Numbered from the stretch's first letter, positions 1-7,077 are shown. The stretch: DNA of 22,114 bases from Oscillospiraceae bacterium (GCA_031270785.1 JAISWM010000062.1:1-22114), one strand, 5' to 3'. Notes: generated by a model from the sequence alone, not told the origin. A program made the numbers and translations.

Positions 1-67
1 GAAGCTCGTATTGCTGTTCTTGGCTCAACCGTACCGCATTAGTTTTCAGTTCGTTATCCATGTCCAT
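1..67 (-). CDS. possible 5' end of a gene running off the window
   Basis: An ATG at 67 (or 61) on the minus strand opens a frame to the window edge, about 22 codons. It reads MDMDNELKTNAVRLSQEQQY and continues. It begins one base after the TAA of the upstream GTPase gene and has no clear ribosome site. The LSQEQQYEL pattern is loosely like the start of some insertion-sequence transposases, but this is too short to identify. It may be spurious. Confidence 0.25.
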   Translation of the reverse strand, partial: MDMDNELKTNAVRLSQEQQYEL

Positions 68-68
68 A

Positions 69-887
69 TTATAACATACTTGGTGCAAAAATGCAAGGTT
101 TATTTGGTATGTCAATACCTACCACTCCAACTCCCGCTGCTATTAACATTTTTTTACCAAATACGGGCGCATCAGGACTTGGTAGTGTTTCTTTTTCTGT
201 CGCCAGCGCTTGTTGGAGGGGGGTTAGTACAGGAGGTTCATTTACGGACGCATCAGGACTTGGTGGTGTTTTATCGGCTTCACATGCGATGAGCAGTAAC
301 CCATTTACAAACTCGTCTGTTCTATCATTATTTTTAGCACTCGTGTAAAATATTTTATTTATTCCTAATTTTTCTGTTGCGTTCACAATCGCTCCGCGGA
401 ACGTATCATCGCAAGTCTCCAAATCCGATTTACTTACTGCTAATACAATTTCTGTACCGGAGCAGGATTCGTTTGCTATATCTTTCCAGTAACGGGCATA
501 ACCTTCTACATCATCCTTAGCCATATCAGAAGGTATAACAATGACCACAATGTCTGCCTTTCGAAGATACATGGGAATCAGACAGCGATACTTTTCTTGA
601 CCTGCAGTGTCCCAAAAACCGAATGTACAATGCTGTGTATCATGTGATGTATACTGTGCTGCAATTGTAGGAGCATAATCTTTTGAAAAGCTTCCACAGT
701 TTACATCGGACACTCTTTTAAACACTTCCGTTTTTCCTACTTCCTCCTCTCCGACAAGTACCACCTTTGCCCTTCTCTTTACCCTCTTTACTACCTTATC
801 ATCACCTGCGGCGGCATGAACATTAATAAAACTGGGCCATATAAAAGCAAATGTGCAAATCAGTGCTATAAATTTTTTAAATTTCAT
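69..887 (-). CDS. secreted Ras/Rab-like small GTPase
   Basis: This 272-aa protein looks like a Rab-family GTPase behind a Sec signal peptide. Residues 1-25 are a lysine-rich start, a hydrophobic core and a VHA-AAG cleavage site. The G domain (about 38-205) has all five motifs: P-loop GEEEVGKT (46-53), the switch I Thr in YAPTI (Thr74), WDTAGQE (92-98), SKSD in place of NKxD (152-155) and SAK (183-185). WDTAGQE is the Ras/Rab/Arf-superfamily form of switch II and is typical of Rab. A Pro-rich tail (207-242) holds two PSPDA units, and a short hydrophobic segment follows (247-258). No C-terminal prenylation motif is seen. The ribosome site GAAGGAG lies 10 nt before the ATG. Such GTPases normally act inside eukaryotic cells, so an exported one in a bacterium suggests a host-directed effector; that role is inference. 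GTP binding is well supported. Confidence 0.85.
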   Translation of the reverse strand: MKFKKFIALICTFAFIWPSFINVHAAAGDDKVVKRVKRRAKVVLVGEEEVGKTEVFKRVSDVNCGSFSKDYAPTIAAQYTSHDTQHCTFGFWDTAGQEKYRCLIPMYLRKADIVVIVIPSDMAKDDVEGYARYWKDIANESCSGTEIVLAVSKSDLETCDDTFRGAIVNATEKLGINKIFYTSAKNNDRTDEFVNGLLLIACEADKTPPSPDASVNEPPVLTPLQQALATEKETLPSPDAPVFGKKMLIAAGVGVVGIDIPNKPCIFAPSML

Positions 888-933
888 AATAGCAGTACTC
901 CTTCAATTTTTAAATTAAATTTGGCTTAATTTA

Positions 934-962
934 ATCTTAGCATACTTTTTGTGCTTTATCAA
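934..962 (-). promoter_or_regulatory. sigma-A promoter of the GTPase gene
   Basis: On the minus strand TTGATA (957-962) and TAAGAT (934-939) are separated by exactly 17 nt. The start codon is about 47 nt downstream, preceded by a good ribosome site. Confidence 0.6.
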
Positions 963-986
963 ACAAATAAGCTAAAATTTAAAAAA

Positions 987-1026
987 TAGACCTGTCCGTA
1001 AATTTTACAGATTGCAATCAAAATCG
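987..1026. repeat. solitary end of the type F inverted-repeat element
   Basis: These 40 bases match exactly, in reverse complement, the right end of the element at 15146-15289. They begin TAGACCTGTCCGTAAAT. No partner end is found nearby, so this is a leftover terminus of an insertion sequence or its non-autonomous derivative. Confidence 0.75.
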
Positions 1027-1028
1027 GG

Positions 1029-1255
1029 TAGTGGCCCAAATTAATTGATAATATCTTTCCCCCCGCCGAATGCGGAGGGAAAACAAAAATGTCACTATAA
1101 CATAGCTGCTACATTTGAAAAAAGTCTAAATTTCAGCAATTATCGCCCCGCTTACCGGCGGGGCGACAGTTTTGGTTCAAATTAGTTGATAATATCTTCC
1201 ACCCAGCTCATGACTGGGAAAAAGAAAAAAATTCAATTATTTTGAAGCTTGACCC
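1029..1255. repeat. block of three hairpin elements (A/C hybrid, D, A)
   Basis: This accounts for most of the stretch between the GTPase and maturase genes. About 1029-1100 is a family A arm, a GC core and a short family C arm. About 1101-1172 is a family D arm with a core of CGCCCCGC and its complement. About 1174-1255 is a family A copy with an imperfect CCCAG...CTGGG core. The last copy contains the final codons and stop of the scfB-like gene. Confidence 0.7.
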
Positions 1256-2609
1256 ATGCTTTAATCATAATAGCGCATTCTAATCTCTTTTTTTGAAGAG
1301 CACATGAGATTTTGTGCGGAGTGTTAATGTTTTGCTCAAAATTAAAATTATTGGCGCTGCACCCGCCACTGCAAAAATATTTTGCCCAACACTTTATGCA
1401 TTCATCTTTTGAATATATATTATTTAAAGAAAACTTGTTTTTGAGTGGTAGATTTAGCGTATTATCATTTAAATTCCCCATTTTAAATTGTTCTTTCCCG
1501 ACAAATTGGTGGCATGGGTAGATATCCCCGCTGGGTGTTACCGCCACATATTCATTCCCGCACCCGCAACCCTTGAGTTTTTTTACAGCACAGGGGCTTT
1601 TTTCTAAATCTATCATGAAATGAAAAAAAATTATTTTTTTATTTTTTTGCCTTAGCTCAATAATTTTTTTTGCCAGAATTTCGTATTCTTGAAAAATTTT
1701 GTCTAAATTTTCTTCTTTAATGGAATAACTTAGATGTGAATCGGAAACAACCGGCTCGACAGATATATTTTCAAATCCAAGTTCATACATATGCATAACG
1801 TCTTTGGAAAAATCCAAATTATTTTTTGTAAAAGTTCCTCTTACATAGTAATCTTTGTCTTTTCTGCTTTTTACAAGTTTTTGATATTTTGGAACTATTA
1901 TTTCGTAAGAACTTTTACCTGATTTTGTAAGCCGTAATTTATCATTTATATTTTTTCTTCCGTCTAACGAAAGAACCACGTTGTGCATTTCCTTATTTAT
2001 AAAATTTATCTTTTCATCGTCGAGCAACATGCCGTTTGTAGTTATTGTAAATCTAAAATTTTTACCTGATTTTTTTTCTATAGACCTTGCATACTCGATA
2101 GTTTCTTTAACTACGTTAAAATTCATTAAAGGTTCTCCACCAAAAAAATCCACTTCAAGGTTATGCCTATCTCCCGAATTATTTATTAAAAAATCTATAG
2201 CTTTTTTTGCCGTGTCAAGGGGCATTAGTTCCTTTTTGTATCCAAAATCCCCTTTGGCGGCAAAACAATATTCACACTTTAAATTGCAGTCATGCGCTAT
2301 ATTTATGCACATGGCTTTTATTGGCGAATTTACAATTTTATTTTTGATGCTTTCTCCCCCAAATAGGTCATTTGTAAATAATTGATCTTTCTCAAACATT
2401 GTTTGTACTTCTTGATATGTTTCCAGTATATCTTGCTTTGCGTATTTATTTGAAAATTGGTTTATTAATTTATCTTCGGGGTACGTATATAAATTTTCTT
2501 TATTTATAATGCTAAGCATATCAAAACAAATGTCGTCTATAATGTGTACGGCTCCGCTGTTTACGTCTATTAAAATATTATAATTATTTAATTTATACTT
2601 GTGTATCAT
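1233..2609 (-). CDS. scfB: radical SAM/SPASM SCIFF-type peptide maturase
   Basis: This 458-aa protein matches the thioether-forming SCIFF maturase family, which uses S-adenosylmethionine radicals to crosslink Cys residues in a small precursor peptide. The N-terminus (MIHKYKLNNYNILIDVNSG) is typical of the family. The radical SAM cluster motif CNLKCEYC has Cys at 108, 112 and 115, and FFGGEP follows. A Cys-rich SPASM region fills the C-terminal third (CGCG, PCHQF, CIKCWAKYFCSGGC, a final Cys). I start at the ATG at 2609 because GGAG lies 9 nt before it; a TTG five codons upstream overlaps that ribosome site. The last residues (about VKLQNN) and the stop are encoded by a repeat element. No precursor gene with the usual Cys-rich tail is visible next to it, which is unusual. 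Family is confident; substrate unknown. Confidence 0.88.
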   Translation of the reverse strand: MIHKYKLNNYNILIDVNSGAVHIIDDICFDMLSIINKENLYTYPEDKLINQFSNKYAKQDILETYQEVQTMFEKDQLFTNDLFGGESIKNKIVNSPIKAMCINIAHDCNLKCEYCFAAKGDFGYKKELMPLDTAKKAIDFLINNSGDRHNLEVDFFGGEPLMNFNVVKETIEYARSIEKKSGKNFRFTITTNGMLLDDEKINFINKEMHNVVLSLDGRKNINDKLRLTKSGKSSYEIIVPKYQKLVKSRKDKDYYVRGTFTKNNLDFSKDVMHMYELGFENISVEPVVSDSHLSYSIKEENLDKIFQEYEILAKKIIELRQKNKKIIFFHFMIDLEKSPCAVKKLKGCGCGNEYVAVTPSGDIYPCHQFVGKEQFKMGNLNDNTLNLPLKNKFSLNNIYSKDECIKCWAKYFCSGGCSANNFNFEQNINTPHKISCALQKKRLECAIMIKAWVKLQNN

Positions 2610-2669
2610 TAAGAAATTCTCCAATAGTGAAAATTATTTAAAAACATTATATCATAAGTAAAAATCTTT

Positions 2670-2786
2670 TATAGCTGTTCTGATTTAAAACAGTCCTCAC
2701 AAGTAAATTTATCCGTGTACTTTCTCCCCGCCGTCGGCTGGGAGAAAGTTATAAAAATCAAACGCTTTTCACACGGAACAGCTATA
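2670..2786 (-). repeat. family B element, copy 1
   Basis: 117 bp with ends TATAGCTGTT and AACAGCTATA and a central CCGCCGTCGGCTGG hairpin. It lies in reverse orientation to copies 2, 3 and 4 and in the same orientation as copy 5. It fills most of the gap upstream of scfB. Confidence 0.85.
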
Positions 2787-2833
2787 AAACAGCGGATTTT
2801 TGCTATTTTTCCGCGAATCAGCGGGGGAAAGAG

Positions 2834-2920
2834 TTACACAAACGAATTTGCTTTTTTTAGAATAATAGCTATAACGCTTGCAATAAATAATAACATTCTT
2901 ATAAAATTCAGAATGTCCAC
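2834..2920 (-). CDS. possible small hydrophobic peptide
   Basis: A GTG at 2920 opens a 28-codon frame (or 20 codons from an ATG at 2896) encoding a single hydrophobic helix (MLLLFIASVIAIIL) ending in KKANSFV. It overlaps the 3' end of the 119-aa gene by 13 bases. There is no well-spaced ribosome site and no obvious antisense RNA, so it may be chance in AT-rich DNA. Confidence 0.2.
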   Translation of the reverse strand: MDILNFIRMLLFIASVIAIILKKANSFV

Positions 2921-3267
2921 CTCTCCGTCTCAAAACCATCTCCAGGTAAAATCCTGGTATAGGTTCCATGCGGAATATGGCCAGAGGTATGTGGATATAG
3001 TACGTCAAATGCTTGTGAAACTGGATCATTTATCGTTGCATCATAACCATCCAACCTTTGCTTAAGTTTCAAATTTTGAGGAATGGTTGCATTATACTTA
3101 TCTTTAATAGCATCCGATAACTTATGTTTTTCCATTATTCTTCCGGTATTTTCCTCAACTACAAATATTTCTGATGTTTGGGCATCGAACAATATCACAC
3201 CTCCAGCAACTTCTTTAAGTTTTTCCAGTATTGATTTTTTATCCGCAATTTCTTTTTCACTTTCCAT
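2908..3267 (-). CDS. small protein with a double-glycine-like leader
   Basis: I do not recognise this 119-aa protein. It is well supported as a gene: AAGGAGG lies about 10 nt before the ATG and a near-consensus promoter lies upstream. Its N-terminus is charged and helical and ends ILEKLKEVAGG (residues 13-23), resembling double-glycine leaders cleaved by C39 peptidase transporters, with hydrophobic residues at -4 and -7. The VAGG matches the leader end of the AAA+ protein in this window. The remainder (VILFD..., residues 24-119) is polar, has no Cys and ends WTF. It lies upstream of scfB on the same strand, but without Cys it cannot be a SCIFF-type substrate. Leader function is inference; the GG could be chance. 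Confidence 0.7.
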   Translation of the reverse strand: MESEKEIADKKSILEKLKEVAGGVILFDAQTSEIFVVEENTGRIMEKHKLSDAIKDKYNATIPQNLKLKQRLDGYDATINDPVSQAFDVLYPHTSGHIPHGTYTRILPGDGFETERWTF

Positions 3268-3302
3268 AATAGTTCATCCTCCTTATAATAGTTTGTATTC
3301 AG

Positions 3303-3331
3303 ATTATGGCACATATACGGAATTGTGTCAA
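3303..3331 (-). promoter_or_regulatory. sigma-A promoter of the 119-aa gene
   Basis: TTGACA (3326-3331) and CATAAT (3303-3308) on the minus strand are 17 nt apart, about 36 nt before the start codon. It lies just upstream of, and divergent from, uvrA. Confidence 0.7.
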
Positions 3332-3355
3332 TACCTATAAAAAAATAAAAAAGAG

Positions 3356-6184
3356 ATGATATTTATCGGCAATATTATTATAAAAGGTGCTAAAGAGCAT
3401 AATTTAAAAAATGTTGATTTAGTTATACCTCGTGATAAATTTATAGTTTTTACCGGTCTGTCCGGATCGGGAAAATCTTCTTTGGCATTTGATACTATAT
3501 ATGCCGAAGGTCAAAGAAGGTATATCGAGTCGTTGTCGTCTTATGCCCGAATGTTTCTCGGGCAAATGGATAAACCTGATGTTGAGAGCATTGAAGGGCT
3601 TTCCCCATCCATATCTATAGATCAAAAAACGACTTCGAAGAATCCAAGGTCTACAGTTGGTACTATTACGGAAATATACGACTATCTGAGGCTCTTATAC
3701 GCAAGGATCGGTATTCCGCATTGCCCAATATGCGGCCTTGAAATATCGCATCAGACCGTAGATCAGATCGTAGATAAAGTTATGAATTTAGGAAAAGGGA
3801 AAAAAATTCAAGTTTTATCCCCTATTGTAAGGGGGAAAAAAGGAGAACATGTAAAAGAAATTGAAAACGCCAGAAAAAATGGGTTTGTCAGAATTAGGGT
3901 TGATGGTGAAATATATGATTTATCCGAGACTATTAAGCTTGATAAAAATAAAAAACATAGTATTGAAATTATTGCTGATAGATTAAAAATAGACGAGGGG
4001 GTGCGGTCCAGACTTTCTGAGTCTATAGAGTCTGCTACGGATTTAGCTGAGGGAATAGTTATTATAAATGTTAATGGAGAAAAAGATATATTGTTTTCCA
4101 GGGATTTTTCTTGCCCGGAGCACAGTATAAGTTTTGAAGAATTAACTCCCAGAATGTTTTCTTTTAACAGTCCGTTTGGGGCTTGTAAAAAGTGTACAGG
4201 CCTTGGAGTTTTTATGAAAATAGACCCGGAGCTTATTATACCTGATAAATCCAAGTCTATTAGAGACGGCGGCATAAAGGCCAGCGGATGGTCGATGGAG
4301 GGTAATTCCATAGCGAATATGTATTTTGACGCTTTGTCTAAAAAATATAATTTTTCTTTAAAAACTCCGCTCGCTGATCTTCCCGATGAAATTATCGATA
4401 TTCTTCTTTACGGCACTAAAGGGGAAAAATTAGAACTTGTAAGGGAGAATGAATACGGCAAGGCTATGTACCAAAATAAGTTTGAAGGAATAATCAACAA
4501 CTTAGAAAGAAGATTCAGAGAAACCCAAAGTTCCTGGATAAAAAGCGAAATAGAAACTTTCATGAGTACGGTGCCTTGCGGTGAATGCGGCGGAAAAAGA
4601 CTTTCCGAAAACAGTTTATCCGTTACCGTCGGAGGAATTAATATATCTAAGTTTTGTGAGAAGTCTATAAGGCAGTGTTTAGAATTTATAGATGATCTTA
4701 AACTCAGTGAAAAAAATAAAATTATTTCTGAATCCATATTAAAAGAAATAGTTTCAAGGCTTACGTTTTTAAAAAGTGTAGGATTAGAATATTTGACCCT
4801 TTCCAGACAAGCCGGCACTCTTTCTGGCGGCGAAAGCCAGAGAATTAGGCTGGCAACTCAGATAGGGTCTTCCCTTGTGGGCGTTTTGTATATATTGGAC
4901 GAGCCAAGCATCGGTCTTCATCAAAGGGATAACAGCAAACTCATTGCGACCCTTAAGCGTTTAAGAGATTTAGGAAATACCGTAATTGTCGTTGAACATG
5001 ATGAAGAAACTATGTACGCCGCCGACTGCATTGTTGACGTCGGCCCGGGATCCGGTATAAACGGCGGTTATATAACTTGCGTTGGAAATATCGAAGATAT
5101 TAAAAAGTGTAAAGAATCCATCACCGGCCAATACCTTAGCGGGGAAAAATATATATCAATTCCAAAGTCTCGAAGAAAAGGAAATGGCAAATTTTTAAAA
5201 GTAATAGGCGCAAGCCAAAATAACCTTAAAGAAATTGACGTAGAAATCCCCGTTGGCACTATGACGTGTGTTACCGGTGTATCCGGTTCAGGCAAATCAA
5301 CATTGGTTAATGATATTATATATAAAGATTTGTCCGGTAAGATCAACAGGTCTAAATTAAAGCCCGGCAAACATAAAGAAATACAAGGTATTAACAGTTT
5401 TGATAAAATTATAGACATAAGTCAGTCCCCAATAGGCAGGACCCCTCGCTCAAACCCCGCAACATATACAGGGGTATTTACAGACATAAGAGAACTCTTT
5501 GCCTCCACAAACGACGCCAAATCAAGAGGATTCAGCGGCGGCAGATTTTCATTTAACGTTAAAGGCGGCAGGTGCGAGGCTTGCCAGGGCGACGGGATAA
5601 TAAAAATAGAAATGCATTTTTTATCTGATATATACGTCCCTTGTGAAGTTTGCAAAGGAAAAAGATACAGCAGAGAGACTTTGCAAGTAAAATACAAAAG
5701 TAAAAGCATTAGTGATATACTTGAAATGACGGTAGATGAAGCTTTAGAATTTTTTTCAAATATACCAAAAATAAAAAGAAAAATAGAGACTTTAAAAGAA
5801 GTCGGGCTTGGGTATATAAAACTGGGTCAGTCTGCTACTACTTTATCGGGGGGAGAAGCCCAGAGGGTTAAACTCGCTTCTGAACTTTCCAAAAGATCTA
5901 CCGGCAAAACTTTTTATATATTAGACGAACCTACTACGGGGCTTCATGTAGCTGATGTCCATAAACTTATATACGTACTTCAAAAACTTGTTGATTCCGG
6001 AAATACTGTTTTAATTATCGAACACAATTTAGATTTGATTAAAGTATGCGATTATATAATAGATTTGGGGCCCGAAGGCGGAGATAACGGAGGCCAAATT
6101 ATCGCTAAAGGTACCCCGGAAGATGTGGCTTTAGTTCCGAATTCTTATACCGGTATGTACCTCAAGAAAATTTTAAATTTATAA
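3356..6184 (+). CDS. uvrA: excinuclease ABC subunit A
   Basis: This 942-aa protein is the damage-scanning ATPase of nucleotide excision repair, which forms a dimer, loads UvrB on DNA and leaves. Both ABC ATPase modules are complete: Walker A GLSGSGKS (34-41) with signature LSGGESQR and DEPSIGLH, then GVSGSGKST with LSGGEAQR and DEPTTGLH. The UvrB-interaction region follows the first Walker A. Zinc sites are visible as CPEH...CKKC and CEAC...CEVC; the His in the first knuckle also occurs in clostridial homologues. Length is normal. The ATG has only a weak AAGAG before it. uvrB, its usual neighbour, is 6.5 kb away on the other strand. The 3' flank enters a repeat array. Confidence 0.97.
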   Translation: MIFIGNIIIKGAKEHNLKNVDLVIPRDKFIVFTGLSGSGKSSLAFDTIYAEGQRRYIESLSSYARMFLGQMDKPDVESIEGLSPSISIDQKTTSKNPRSTVGTITEIYDYLRLLYARIGIPHCPICGLEISHQTVDQIVDKVMNLGKGKKIQVLSPIVRGKKGEHVKEIENARKNGFVRIRVDGEIYDLSETIKLDKNKKHSIEIIADRLKIDEGVRSRLSESIESATDLAEGIVIINVNGEKDILFSRDFSCPEHSISFEELTPRMFSFNSPFGACKKCTGLGVFMKIDPELIIPDKSKSIRDGGIKASGWSMEGNSIANMYFDALSKKYNFSLKTPLADLPDEIIDILLYGTKGEKLELVRENEYGKAMYQNKFEGIINNLERRFRETQSSWIKSEIETFMSTVPCGECGGKRLSENSLSVTVGGINISKFCEKSIRQCLEFIDDLKLSEKNKIISESILKEIVSRLTFLKSVGLEYLTLSRQAGTLSGGESQRIRLATQIGSSLVGVLYILDEPSIGLHQRDNSKLIATLKRLRDLGNTVIVVEHDEETMYAADCIVDVGPGSGINGGYITCVGNIEDIKKCKESITGQYLSGEKYISIPKSRRKGNGKFLKVIGASQNNLKEIDVEIPVGTMTCVTGVSGSGKSTLVNDIIYKDLSGKINRSKLKPGKHKEIQGINSFDKIIDISQSPIGRTPRSNPATYTGVFTDIRELFASTNDAKSRGFSGGRFSFNVKGGRCEACQGDGIIKIEMHFLSDIYVPCEVCKGKRYSRETLQVKYKSKSISDILEMTVDEALEFFSNIPKIKRKIETLKEVGLGYIKLGQSATTLSGGEAQRVKLASELSKRSTGKTFYILDEPTTGLHVADVHKLIYVLQKLVDSGNTVLIIEHNLDLIKVCDYIIDLGPEGGDNGGQIIAKGTPEDVALVPNSYTGMYLKKILNL

Positions 6185-6189
6185 TTTTT

Positions 6190-6591
6190 ATACTGTTTTT
6201 GAAGTCTGTTTCCCCGCCTCGGAAGTGGGGGGAAGAAACGTAAATAATACCACGCTTCTAAATGGTTTTGGAGTCATGTCTCAAAACAATTGAAATCTCT
6301 TCTTTTCCCCCCGCCAAGGCGGGGGGAAAACGTAAATGATATAGTAAAAAACTTTTTAAAACAGCGATGTTTTTGTCCCCCCCGCTAGACAGCGTGGGAA
6401 AACGTTAATAATATAGTAAAAACTTTTTAAAACAGTAACATTTTTGTTTTCCCCCCGCCGAAGGCGGGGGGAAACGTAAACAATATAGCAAAAAACTTTT
6501 TAAAACAGCGATGTTTTTGTTTTTTTCTCCGCCCTGTGGCGACAGGAAAAGAAGAGATTTCAACTATTTTGAGATATGACCAAATTCTGAA
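6190..6591. repeat. tandem hairpin array, about 72-bp period
   Basis: Five GC-rich palindromes lie near 6211, 6304, 6376, 6448 and 6528. The last four are spaced 72-80 bp apart and joined by family C arms (ATAGTAAAAACTTTTTAAAA). The array is bounded by inverted family A arms at about 6271-6309 and 6550-6591. Units differ mainly in the loop and stem bases. The spacers are repeats themselves, so this is not a CRISPR array. Confidence 0.8.
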
Positions 6592-6603
6592 GTAATTTAT
6601 GTA

Positions 6604-6632
6604 TTGACAAAAACATTTTTTAGGTTTAAAAT
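6604..6632 (+). promoter_or_regulatory. promoter of the putative antitoxin RNA
   Basis: TTGACA (6604-6609) and TAAAAT (6627-6632) are spaced by 17 nt. No open frame with a ribosome site follows, only a short stretch ending in a perfect terminator stem. Confidence 0.7.
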
Positions 6633-6638
6633 AGAAAA

Positions 6639-6746
6639 GTAGCAGGAATTAAACCGTTTAAAGAACGGCTAGCCCTCCGAAAATGAATAAGTTTCTAAAA
6701 ATAACCGTTTTCACTTTGGGAAGAGAGAAACGGTTATTTATTTTTT
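6639..6746 (+). ncRNA. putative antisense antitoxin RNA (RNA II-like)
   Basis: A short transcript of about 108 nt is predicted from the promoter to the terminator at 6699-6746. It contains a small hairpin CCGTT-TAAAG-AACGG and two short segments, 6650-6659 (TAAACCGTTT) and 6666-6678 (CGGCTAGCCCTCC). These resemble plus-strand segments of the opposing transcript's leader, 6863-6872 (CTAACCGTCT) and 6876-6888 (CGGGCTAAACTCC), so the two RNAs would be partly complementary there as well as over their 3' ends. This matches the layout of Fst/par type I modules. Role is inferred; start and end are predicted. Confidence 0.5.
6699..6746. terminator. bidirectional terminator of the convergent RNA pair
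   Basis: A perfect 12-bp stem AAATAACCGTTT / AAACGGTTATTT (6699-6710 with 6728-6739) is followed by T6 on the plus strand. On the minus strand it is followed by TTTTAG. The stop codon of the minus-strand peptide lies in the stem. Confidence 0.8.
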
Positions 6747-6832
6747 GTGTTTTTATTTATTGAATTAATAATATCAAGTATTATTAATAAATACACTATG
6801 AAAAAAGATATCACGCATATTATTTCAAACAC
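6734..6832 (-). CDS. putative Fst-like type I toxin peptide
   Basis: A 32-aa frame starts at the GTG at 6832-6830. It is one long hydrophobic helix (MFEIICVISFFIVYLLIIL) followed by a polar Asn/Lys tail ending NKNTKNK. Size and shape match Fst/TxpA-type membrane toxins of Gram-positive bacteria. The near-ideal ribosome site GGGGGTGA (6845-6838) lies 5 nt before this GTG; an in-frame GTG at 6841 overlaps it and is less likely. The gene has its own promoter (6902-6930), a structured leader, and a convergent RNA sharing its terminator. Toxicity would come from membrane insertion, repressed by the antisense RNA. No homology search was possible, so the assignment rests on architecture. Confidence 0.55.
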   Translation of the reverse strand: MFEIICVISFFIVYLLIILDIINSINKNTKNK

Positions 6833-6835
6833 ACT

Positions 6836-6888
6836 GCTCACCCCCAATCTTTAGGGAGTGGGCTAACCGTCTTCTCGGGCTAAACTCC
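6836..6888 (-). promoter_or_regulatory. leader hairpins that can hide the toxin ribosome site
   Basis: On the minus strand GCCCACTCCC (6863-6854) can pair with GGGGGTGAGC (6845-6836), burying the ribosome site. The same ACTCC can instead pair with GGAGT at 6888-6884, closing a loop with two TTAGCCC units and freeing the site. The two structures are mutually exclusive, as in translation-controlled type I toxin mRNAs. This is a prediction from pairing by eye. Confidence 0.5.
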
Positions 6889-6901
6889 TGTTACAAAAGT
6901 T

Positions 6902-6930
6902 ATTATACACGATAACCTTTAAAATGTCAT
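6902..6930 (-). promoter_or_regulatory. promoter of the putative toxin mRNA
   Basis: ATGACA (6925-6930) and a perfect TATAAT (6902-6907) on the minus strand are 17 nt apart. The transcript to the shared terminator would be about 200 nt. Between here and 7077 I see only AT-rich DNA without a supportable gene. Confidence 0.65.
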
Positions 6931-7077
6931 TATTATTTTAGATTAAATATATTTAATTAGTGTTACTTACTGATTTTTTTCCTGAATATATGAATAAATA
7001 TGTTTTAATAATGAAAATCAAAGCAGGGAAAGGAGATTAAAAAATATCAATGAGCAAATTATATGTATATTAGCGCC

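Noticed and set aside
2610..2624. TTG start adding five residues to the maturase
   Set aside because: The TTG overlaps the GGAG ribosome site that serves the ATG at 2609, and the family starts MIHKYKL.
2769..3029. 86-codon frame on the minus strand
   Set aside because: It overlaps the 119-aa gene in another frame and runs towards repeat DNA, with no ribosome site.
6304..6327. GC-rich palindromes as intrinsic terminators
   Set aside because: They have T before and A after the stem, so no U run follows on either strand.
6190..6591. CRISPR array
   Set aside because: The spacers are themselves repeated arms, the units are too long, and no cas genes are present.
6841..6863. IS200/IS605-type end hairpin
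   Set aside because: The hairpin resembles such ends, but no transposase or partner end is nearby and it overlaps the ribosome site of a promoter-driven peptide.
6699..6895. 6S RNA on the minus strand
   Set aside because: Length is similar, but there is no long closing stem with a central bubble; the convergent promoters, coding frame and shared terminator fit a type I module better.
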